DNA from: JBOFOR01 sp051659545
Lineage (GTDB): Bacteria; Bacillota; Clostridia; Peptostreptococcales; Peptostreptococcaceae
Assembly (NCBI RefSeq): GCF_051659545.1
Contig: NZ_JBOFOR010000099.1
Location: 1-6,069 of the forward strand
Length of the DNA stretch: 6,069 nt
Direction of reading: 5' to 3'
Shown here: positions 1-6,069 of the stretch, piece by piece
Position numbering within the stretch: position 1 is the stretch's first letter
Layout: each line of letters begins with the position of its first letter
Position numbers and translations under genes: made by a program
Notes under the pieces: model-generated
The model's input: the letters and a program-made list of their open reading frames with translations, nothing else
Told to the model about the DNA's origin: nothing
The model's database searches: none

Positions 1-3000
1 TACAGGAATAATAAATATAGATTCATCAGGAACAGGAGTTAATGTAAAAGAAGGAACAGCAAAAAATTATGGAACGATAAATTCTGGTGTAGGTTATGGA
101 AGTTATATTTCAAGCACAGGTAAATTTTATAATCACGGATATATTTATGTAGATTCAGGTTATGGAATTTATGGAATAGATAAATCTGAAATAGAAAATC
201 ATGGACAGATAAAAATTAAATTAGCTTCTGGCACTGGAATTTATGTTTCAGGAGAATCCCAAGCAAAAAATTATGGAAGTATTTATGTTGAAACAGGAAA
301 AGGAGTAAGTGTAGAAAATAGTTCTGGACTTTTTGTAAATGAAAGTACAGGAATAATAAATATATTAAATTCACTAGGAACAGGAGTCAATTTAAAAGAA
401 GGAACAGCAAAAAATTATGGAACAATAAATGCAGCAGCTGGTACAGGAATATATGTATCAGGTGTAAATTCTAATTTCAGAAATGAAAGTTCAAGTGGTT
501 CAGTAGGAATAGTAAATGTTACAACAGGTACAGGAGTTAATATATATGATGCAAGTAGATTTGATAACTACGGAGTTATCAATGTAAACGCTAAAGGTGT
601 TGGAGTAAATATAGGAACTGGAGGTATTTTTTCTAATACAGGAAATATCTATGTAAATACAGAAGGTTTTGGAGTAAGAGCAATCTCTACAACTGTGGCA
701 ATAGATTTTGAAAATAGAGGAAATATAATATTAAAAAATATAGGAACTGGGACAGCTTACGGGATGTATGGACAAACAACAGGTGGAAATATAACAAATT
801 ATGGAAATATAATTTCTGCTTCAGATTCAACTAAAGTTGCAACTGCAATGAGTTCGAACACTTCAGAGTTGTTTAATAAAGGAAATATATATTTAATATC
901 AACAAGTGCTACAACTGTAGGGATGGACACGTCTGTAAAAAATATTTTCAATGAAGGTTCAATAACAATATATTCTTCTGGAAATTATTCTTCAGCAGGA
1001 TTGAGAGTTACTACAGGGACAGCAAATAATTATGGCACCATAATAATGGTTAATAAAGCAGACGGTGTAACAGGTCAGTTTAGTAATATAAATAATAAAC
1101 AAGTTATTGGAATACATATTGTTGGAAGAGGAATGCTTAATAATGGAAGTATGGACGGGACAAAAAAAGGTGTTATATATGTTATAAGTACTGGTGGAAA
1201 TGCCATGGGAATGTACCAGACTACTCAGCAAGGTGTTATGACAAATTTTATGAATAATTATTCTGGTTCTCAAATATATTTATCTAGCGTGTCTGGAGTT
1301 ACTCATGGAATGTACTCTGATCAATCAGACAGTCAGATAATAAATTATGGTGGCATTTACACAGTTCAAAGCTCCACTGGAAATATAGTTGGAATTATAG
1401 TATGGAGAGCTGAATCAAATCATCAACTTATAAATTCAGGGATAGTAAATCTTTCTGCCAAAGGAACTGGAATTGTGAAAGGTCTCAGAACCTACGCAGG
1501 ATATATCTATAATAATTCTGGTGCTATTGTAAAAATAAATACAGAAGAAGGAGAAGCAACAGGCATAGATGTTGCATATAATGTGACATTACTTGAAAAT
1601 GAAGGAAAAATAGAAGTTTATACCAGAAATGGTTTAGCAAGTGGTATAAATACATCAGCTGGAACTATTTATGCAGGAATAAATTCTGATATTTCTGCAA
1701 CAGGATCTAATGACACAGTTGGAATAAGAGGAAACGCTTCTACTGTTTATAATTACGGAAAAATAGAAGTGATTTCAACAGGAGGAAAAGCTTATGGAAT
1801 AAGTTCCACATCAGGGTCAGTAAATAATTATAGTATAATAAAAATAACTACAACAGATGGTGTTGTAGGGTCTGGGATTTTTAAAACATCCACAGGTACA
1901 ATTTATACAAATGGAAATATCACTTTAAATGGTGCTGGTCACAATTATGGAATATTAAATACTGCGGCAGCAGGAATACAAAATTATGGAAAAATAAAGG
2001 TATTATCTTCTGCAGGCGATGCTATTGGAATATACTCTCCAACAGGAGCAATTTATAATTATGGAGAAATAGAAGTAATTTCCACTGGATTAAAAGCTTA
2101 TGGGATAAGTTCAACATCAGGTTTAGTAAATAATTATAATATAATAAAAGTAACAACAACAGATGGGGTTGTCGGTTCTGGAATTTTAAATACATCTTCA
2201 GGAACAGTTTATACAAATGGAAATATTACTATAAATGGTGGTGGTCATAATTATGGAATATTAAATACTACAACTGCAGTAATACAAAATTATGGCAAAA
2301 TAAATATTAATTCTTCTGCAGGCGATGCTATTGGAATATATTCTCCAACAGGAGCAATCTATAATTATGGTGAAATAGATGTTATTTCATCAGGATTAAC
2401 AGCTTATGGAATAAGTTCTACATCAGGGCTAGTAAATAATTATAATATAATAACAGTAATGACAACAGATGGAATCACAGGTATTGGAATTTTCAATACA
2501 TCATCAGGTACAGTTTATTCAAATGGGAGTATTAATCTAACTGGTGCTGGTCATAATTATGGAATATTAAATATTTTAACAGCAGTAATACAAAATTACG
2601 GATCAATAAATATTGCTTCTTCTGGTGGAAATTCTATTGGAATAATAGCTTCTGGGGCAGGAGCAGTTATTAATGGTAACAGTGGAAGTGTTACGGTTGT
2701 TGGAAATCAAAATTCAAATGCAAGTTATGAAACTATTGGAATATATTCTCCAACAGGAAAAATATATAATTATGGAATTATCAATGCAACATCATCTTTC
2801 AGTGATTTTACATATGGAATAAAATCAAATGGGAGTGATCCAATAATTAATATTGGTTCAATATATGTCTCAGGAAAGAAAATTGGATATGGACTTTATG
2901 AATATGGAACTGCAAATATTTCAAATTATGGTTGGATTGAAGGTAAAGGTACATCTGAAAAAGAATTTGTAGTATATGTCTCCGCAACATCTCTTCTAAC

Positions 3001-6000
3001 AACTTTGCCAACATTTACAAATGAAGTTGGCGGAACAATTTATGTGAGTGGTTCAAATAGTTATGGAATCTATAATGTTTTTGGATATGACATATATAAT
3101 AAAGGTTCAATATATGTAAGTGGAGCAAATTCTTATGGTATTTTTTCAAGAAATTACGTAAATAATAGTGGGACTATTAATGTTTATGGTAACAACAGCG
3201 GTGGAATATTTGCAGATGGCTATCAATCTATGGTTAAAAACGATGGAGTTATTTATCTTAACGGGTCAAATCAGACTGGAATTATATTGAAAGATCTTGC
3301 CACTTTATATAATGGTGACAGAGGTATTATCATTATTGGAGCACCTGCAAATAATAACATATATGTTATTGGTATTACTCCAGGTATCAATGTAGGTTGT
3401 GGGTCTTCTACTAATGAAGGAACAATTTCAGTTGAAGGTGGAGGACTAGGAGTAAGAGTTGGTCCATCATGTGGGACTTATTCAAACAATGGAAATATTT
3501 ATGTAGAACATGGGATTGGAATATATGTTAGCGGTGGAACAGGAAATAATAATGTAGCAGGAAATATAATAATAACAGGAACTGGTACTGGAATTCTAGC
3601 AACTGATTCTGCCATAGTAAATAATAAAGGTAGTATTCAAGCTGGAATTGGAGTTGGGATAGATTCTCGGTCAGGTGCATATGTTAAAAATGAAGGGACA
3701 ATTAGCGCTGATTCTGGGACAGGAATAATAGCTAAAGATGTTGGTACTCTTGTTGAAAACTACGGAGCAGTAAATGTTACTGGAAATGGAACTGGAATAT
3801 ATGGTTATAGTCAATCAAAAATCATAAATTATTTTGATATAAATATTTCAACTTCTGGTACTGGAATAAAAGCATTTGGTGCTTCCACTGTTTTGAATTA
3901 TGGAGATATAAATGTCACTGCAAACGGAATAGGAATTTATGCTATTGATTCAAATACAAAAGTTATAAATTATGGAGTAAAAATTGATGGAGTGTCACCA
4001 ACTAGTATAAATATAGATGGTGCTAGTGGAAAAGGAATAGCATTGGAACCTGGCTCAACTTTAGTGAACTATGCAGTTATAAATGTTAATAATATTTCTG
4101 GGACTGGAATATATTTAAACAACAGCACACAAGTTTATAACTATGGAAAAATTTTTGTTAATTTAGGGACTGGAATAAATGCCGTTGGAAATAATTCTTC
4201 TTCTATAACACTTATGGATACTGTTGAAGTAATAGGAGGAGTTGGTATTTTAATATATTCTTCCTCTGGTGCTTCTACTTCTCAATACCCACCAAGTTTA
4301 TATTTTACACAAATTGATGTTTACAATGGAGAAGGAATTGTTTTAAGACGCTATGGTCGTTATAGTTGGGCTCATGCTATTTTAACATTAAATGGCAATA
4401 TAAATGTGAATGGGGATAATTCTGTTGGAGCAAAAAATATTCAACCTCAATTTGTTACGAATATTGTTCAGAGAATAGAGAATAATGGAATAATAAATAT
4501 TTTAGGGAATCAATCAATAGGAATATGGGCAGCTGATTCATACAATGGGTCAATAAAAACTTTTGCGGATAATAAAAATATAGTTTATGTAACAGGGTCT
4601 TCATCAAGTGCTTTAAAAGCACAAGGAGATGGAAATACAAATGTAAACAATTTTGAAAGTGGAAATTTATATGTATCAGCAAAAAATGGAGGAACAAGTT
4701 CTATTGGAATAAATTATTCAAGTGGTGTTGGTTCTGGGATAAATCTTGGGAATATAATTCTTGAACAAGAATCATCAATTGGAATATATAATTATTCATC
4801 TAGCACAAATATTGATAATCAAGGTTCAATATATACTCTGGCAGACTCAGCTAATGGAATATACTCAAGAGGAGGTCTTGTTGAAAATTTTCAAAATTCT
4901 AATATTTATGTAGGATCAGACTCAACTGCTATATCAAAAGCTAATGCAATATTTATAATAGGCGGAACAGCAAATAATTTTGGAAATATTTATGTTAATT
5001 CAAACGTTGTTGCTGGTTCTACAGAAAACATAGACGGGTCTGCTGGGATTCATGTGGCAGCAGCTTCAGGTAACTCAACAGGTATAAATAAAGATACAGG
5101 AAATATTTATGTAGTAGGAAATTTTGGAACAGGCATGTTCGCAAGAGAGAATATGTCTACGGTTTTAAATTATGGAAATATTACAGTTTCTAATGCAAAA
5201 AATTCTATAGGAATGTTAGCGATAAATGGAGCTGTTGCAATAAATAACGGAAATATTTATGTCTATTCTCCTTCTACGGCGATGAATATTGGTGAAGGTT
5301 CAGTTGGGATGAAGGTTATGAACGGAGGATCTGCTACAAATAATGGAAATATTTATGTGGATGGAAAAAATGGTACAGGAATATGGATTGACGGTGCAGC
5401 ATCATTTGCACAAAACAATGGACAAATTATAGTACGTACATCAGCAGGATTAAGTGGTTCAGTCGGAGTTCATGGAGAAAATGGTGGGGTTATAACTGTT
5501 GGATCAGGAAGCACTATAGATGAAAATGGGAATCTATCTCCTTATTCAGCTTTTAGAACTTACGGAAGTGGAGTTGATGTAAAACTTTACACTGGAAATA
5601 AAGAAGAAGATGAAAAAGACGGAACACTTGTAGAAGATGATAAAGGCAACAAATTATTCTCAGTTGATAATGCAACAGTTGTTAACCAAACATTTATGAG
5701 AAGTAGCAAAGAATTCAATATCAATAATTTTGGTAAAGGAAAGTTTGTAATGGGTGGTTATGGAATGCTAATGGCTCCAAAAGTTTCAGGAGATATTTAT
5801 GTAGCACCAGATACGGTAGCTCTTTACAAACAGCATGGAGAAAATAGATCAGCTATACTTTCTTACGAAAACGAAAGCGGATGGTTTACTGCAAATGTTA
5901 AATCTTACTCGATATTCTTTGACGCTTCATATACTCAATCATCTTCAGGAATGTCGGTAACTCTTATCTTGGATAAGAAAAAATATTCTGATGTTTTGAA

Positions 6001-6069
6001 AGATGATAAAGAACTTGGAGATTATTTGGATAGAAATTATTATGATTCAGATAATAAATCTAAAGACGC
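1..6069 (+). CDS. Giant autotransporter (type V secreted) surface protein, internal fragment, partial at both ends
   Basis: The first complete codon is at base 2, and 2022 codons follow to base 6067 without a stop. Both ends are cut, so start, ribosome binding site and total length cannot be seen. Residues 1 to about 1840 are beta-helix-type repeats (N-Y-G-x-I-x-V then G-x-G-I-Y every 22-27 residues). Residues about 1841-2022 are non-repetitive and look like the junction leading to an autotransporter beta-barrel. No enzyme motif, protease triad or transmembrane segment is visible. Proteins of this type cross the inner membrane by Sec, are passed through the outer membrane by their own C-terminal barrel, and display a long fibre outside the cell, usually for adhesion or coaggregation; that role is inferred here. 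Only two Cys were found. Trp is TGG, so the standard bacterial code applies. I am confident of the reading frame and the beta-helix/autotransporter class, less so of the exact family, and do not claim a substrate or partner. A BapA-like or trimeric adhesin is less likely from the repeat style. Confidence 0.9.
2..82 (+). repeat. Higher-order repeat A, copy 1 (27 codons, continues off the window edge)
   Basis: The segment runs from TGIINI to KNYGTIN. It is nearly identical to bases 347-430, including the shared stretch KEGTAKNYGTIN. The match begins at the very first base of the window (the T of an AGT codon in copy 2), so the repeated block probably extends upstream. The start-to-start distance is 345 bases, or 115 residues, roughly five rungs. 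Confidence 0.8.
347..430 (+). repeat. Higher-order repeat A, copy 2 (28 codons)
   Basis: This is the second copy of the segment at 2-82, with one extra codon (L-N-S-L where copy 1 has D-S-S) and a Val-to-Leu change before KEGTAKNYGTIN. The Lys-Glu-Gly-Thr-Ala-Lys codons are the same in both copies, and nucleotide identity is high around them. After this point the two copies diverge (S-G-V-G-Y versus A-A-A-G-T-G). The rungs between the copies, at about 83-346, are ordinary degenerate units. Confidence 0.8.
1745..2050 (+). repeat. Tandem 102-residue module B, copy 1
   Basis: 306 bases, residues 582-683 of the visible protein, from VYNYGKIEV to IGIYSPTGA. It divides into four rungs of 25, 27, 25 and 25 residues, starting V-Y-N-Y-G, V-N-N-Y, I-Y-T-N-G and I-Q-N-Y-G. 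By hand alignment it differs from copy 2 at 18 of 102 residues (about 82% identical). Many codon changes are silent, so the duplication is not brand new. Its last 45 bases and the first bases of copy 2 belong to a 59-base stretch repeated almost exactly 306 bases later. Confidence 0.9.
2051..2356 (+). repeat. Tandem 102-residue module B, copy 2
   Basis: 306 bases, residues 684-785, from IYNYGEIEV to IGIYSPTGA. It has the same four-rung architecture and length as copy 1, with no gaps needed in the alignment. It matches copy 1 at about 82% and copy 3 at about 73% of residues. The third rung carries G-G-G-H-N-Y-G-I-L-N, where most rungs in the protein have G-T-G-I-Y; this His-containing variant is shared by all three copies and marks the family. 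Confidence 0.9.
2357..2761 (+). repeat. Tandem 102-residue module B, copy 3, with a 33-residue insertion
   Basis: Residues 786-920. The copy follows the module through I-Q-N-Y-G-S-I-N-I and S-I-G-I at 2633-2644. It then carries 99 extra bases (2645-2743) before Y-S-P-T-G resumes at 2744. The insertion contains one additional rung (V-I-N-G-N-S-G-S-V-T-V-V-G) and ends in a second I-G-I, so it is flanked by a short I-G-I direct repeat. The total of 405 bases equals 306 plus 99. About 28 of the 102 aligned positions differ from copy 2 if the insert is ignored and the sequence is read straight through. Confidence 0.85.
2762..3037 (+). repeat. Decayed partial fourth module B and irregular rungs
   Basis: The segment begins I-Y-N-Y-G-I-I-N-A right where a fourth copy of module B would start, after the SPTG element. 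Within about ten codons the similarity falls to the general rung consensus. Normal rungs follow (S-I-Y-V-S-G, S-N-Y-G-W-I-E). Then comes a stretch from about 2939 to 3016 with E-G-K-G-T-S-E-K-E-F and T-S-L-L-T-T-L-P-T, which lacks the Asn-Gly turn and is probably a longer loop out of the helix. Confidence 0.55.
3038..3250 (+). repeat. Block of very regular single rungs (24, 22 and 25 residues)
   Basis: Strand starts fall at 3038 (I-Y-V-S-G-S-N-S-Y-G-I-Y), 3110 (I-Y-V-S-G-A-N-S-Y-G-I-F), 3176 (I-N-V-Y-G-N-N-S-G-G-I-F) and 3251 (I-Y-L-N-G-S-N-Q-T-G-I). This gives spacings of 72, 66 and 75 bases. It is the clearest place in the window to read the single-rung consensus I-x-V-x-G-x-N-S-x-G-I-[YF], with N-[KNS]-x-G before each strand. 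The block shows that the basic evolutionary and structural unit is one helix turn. Confidence 0.8.
3398..3472 (+). other. The only two cysteine codons, 24 residues apart
   Basis: TGT codons at 3398 (residue 1133, context V-G-C-G-S) and 3470 (residue 1157, context P-S-C-G-T) are the only Cys codons found in the 2022-residue frame. Their separation equals one rung, and both are followed by Gly, a small residue (Ser or Thr) and then an Asn-containing turn. In a stacked helix they would lie one above the other and could form a cross-rung disulfide; this is inference. Exported passengers usually avoid Cys. Confidence 0.7.
4181..4440 (+). other. Loop-rich interruption of the helix (Pro-Pro and Arg/Tyr/Trp cluster)
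   Basis: Rung strands are still recognisable (V-E-V-I-G-G-V-G-I, I-D-V-Y-N-G-E-G-I-V-L, I-N-V-N-G-D-N-S-V-G-A), but no N-Y-G turn occurs between about 4142 and 4390. The strands are separated by long irregular segments. One at 4259-4312 is Ser-rich and carries Pro-Pro at 4289-4294. Another at 4346-4378 reads R-R-Y-G-R-Y-S-W-A-H-A and includes the less common CGC and CGT arginine codons. Loops leaving a beta-helix often form the binding surface, so this is a candidate functional site, but nothing proves it. Confidence 0.55.
4976..5362 (+). repeat. C-terminal rungs sharing the exact word for G-N-I-Y-V
   Basis: The 14-base word GGAAATATTTATGT occurs in frame at 4982, 5099, 5249 and 5345, and once more upstream at 3491. 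Each time it encodes Gly-Asn-Ile-Tyr-Val at the start of a rung strand, preceded by N-N, N-F or D-T. The conserved codons, rather than only conserved residues, suggest spread by local duplication or gene conversion. Spacings within the cluster are 117, 150 and 96 bases, so the units between copies vary in length. Confidence 0.65.
5521..5956 (+). other. Non-repetitive C-terminal passenger segment with charged linker
   Basis: Residues about 1841-1985. The rung pattern ends after G-V-I-T-V-G-S-G-S-T. The sequence then reads S-A-F-R-T-Y-G-S-G-V-D-V and a strongly charged run at 5597-5653 (N-K-E-E-D-E-K-D-G then E-D-D-K-G-N-K). A compact part follows with F-G-K-G-K-F-V-M-G-G-Y-G-M and D-I-Y-V-A-P-D-T-V-A-L. 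It ends with alternating strands around S-G-W-F-T-A-N-V and F-F-D-A-S-Y-T-Q-S. In autotransporters the segment just before the barrel often folds first and drives passenger folding outside the cell. Assigning that role here rests on position and loss of repeats. Confidence 0.6.
5957..6067 (+). other. Probable pre-barrel linker of a fusobacterial-type autotransporter
   Basis: Residues 1986-2022. A V-T-L-I-L strand is followed by D-K-K-K-Y-S-D-V-L-K-D-D-K-E-L and G-D-Y-L-D-R-N-Y-Y, a polar, likely helical stretch unlike anything earlier in the window. From memory, large Leptotrichia/Fusobacterium autotransporters carry a similar strand plus [RK]-x-x-Y ... L-G-x-x-L-[DE]-x-N-Y pattern shortly before their beta-barrel. 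The barrel, expected to be roughly 250-300 residues with a terminal aromatic residue, is not in the window. Confidence 0.55.

Larger units (their letters stand above)
2..5520 (+). repeat. Passenger domain of degenerate beta-helix rungs (about 22-27 residues each)
   Basis: Residues 1 to about 1840. Each rung has an Asn-x-Gly turn (NYG, NHG, NNG, NKG, NEG, NSG), a short alternating strand such as x-I-x-V, a G-T-G-I-Y or S-Y-G-I-Y type second turn and strand, and a variable Ser/Thr/Asn segment leading to the next Asn turn. Alternating Ile/Val/Tyr with small and polar residues, Gly/Asn at turns, and almost no Cys, Pro or Trp are what a stacked parallel beta-helix needs. The period is about 72 bases, varying by a few codons, always in frame. 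At the rule-of-thumb rise of roughly 0.5 nm per rung, some 75 rungs would make a rod of several tens of nanometres; this length is an estimate, not a measurement. Confidence 0.85.

Noticed and set aside
1162..1168. Run of seven A in A-CAA-AAA-AAG context, a possible slippage or phase-variation site
   Set aside because: It is short for phase variation, encodes ordinary Thr-Lys-Lys-Gly in frame, and the gene continues in the same frame on both sides. Runs of six or seven A are common in such AT-rich coding DNA.
992..1273. Reverse-strand open frame of 93 codons
   Set aside because: Its translation is a low-complexity Ile/Ser/Thr/Asn/Tyr/Cys mix produced by reading the repeat codons backwards. 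It lies wholly inside the long + strand gene and shows no domain.
2022..2216. Reverse-strand open frame of 64 codons with a Leu-rich, membrane-like translation
   Set aside because: The Leu runs are the complement of Asn/Ile/Val/Thr codons in the 102-residue modules. It spans a module boundary and has no independent support.
1745..2370. CRISPR array or other DNA-level repeat array
   Set aside because: The repeats are in frame, imperfect, mostly conserved as protein, and have no constant repeat with unique spacers, so they are protein-coding modules.
4455..4697. Reverse-strand open frame of 80 codons rich in Leu, Phe and His
   Set aside because: It is a shadow of the + strand frame, with the Leu/Phe/His bias expected from complementing Asn/Lys/Met-rich AT-rich codons.
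1..6069. Promoters, ribosome binding sites or terminators inside the window
   Set aside because: TATAAT-like and AGGA-like strings are frequent by composition (for example in aattataatata), but all lie within the open coding frame and no other gene needs them. No GC-rich hairpin with a T run was seen.

Overview
The whole window is the inside of one very long protein-coding gene on the + strand. Reading from base 2, the frame stays open to the last complete codon at 6067: 2022 codons with no stop, no credible start and no frameshift. Both ends of the gene lie outside the window. I see no second gene, RNA gene, mobile element, CRISPR array, promoter or terminator. Reverse-strand open frames are chance shadows of the repetitive AT-rich coding sequence.

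The protein is rich in Asn, Gly, Ile, Tyr, Ser and Thr. It is built from dozens of degenerate units of about 22-27 residues with the pattern N-Y-G-x-I-x-V ... G-x-G-I-Y. This is the signature of a right-handed beta-helix passenger domain, as in giant type V (autotransporter) surface proteins. The repeats run from base 2 to about 5520. After that the sequence becomes non-repetitive: a charged linker, a compact conserved-looking segment, and then a Lys/Asp/Tyr-rich stretch. That last stretch resembles what precedes the outer-membrane beta-barrel in large fusobacterial (Leptotrichia/Fusobacterium-type) autotransporters. The barrel itself should begin downstream of the window, and the signal peptide and N-terminal domain should lie upstream.

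The low GC content (about one third by eye), A-ending codons (ATA, AGA, GGA, AAA), standard code (TGG for Trp, no in-frame TGA) and repeat style fit a Gram-negative member of Fusobacteriota, most likely Leptotrichiaceae. This assignment comes from recall of the family, not from a search.

Layout: 2-430, a 115-residue-spaced higher-order repeat whose first visible copy begins at the window edge; 431-1744, degenerate single rungs, with a Met-rich patch near 1130-1320; 1745-2761, three tandem copies of a 102-residue, four-rung module, the third carrying a one-rung insertion; 2762-3250, a decayed partial fourth module, an irregular stretch and then very regular rungs; 3251-4180, more rungs, including the only two cysteines, placed exactly 24 residues apart; 4181-4440, rungs with large irregular loops (Pro-Pro, Arg/Tyr/Trp cluster); 4441-5520, rungs sharing a recurrent exact 14-base word; 5521-6067, the non-repetitive segment ahead of the barrel.
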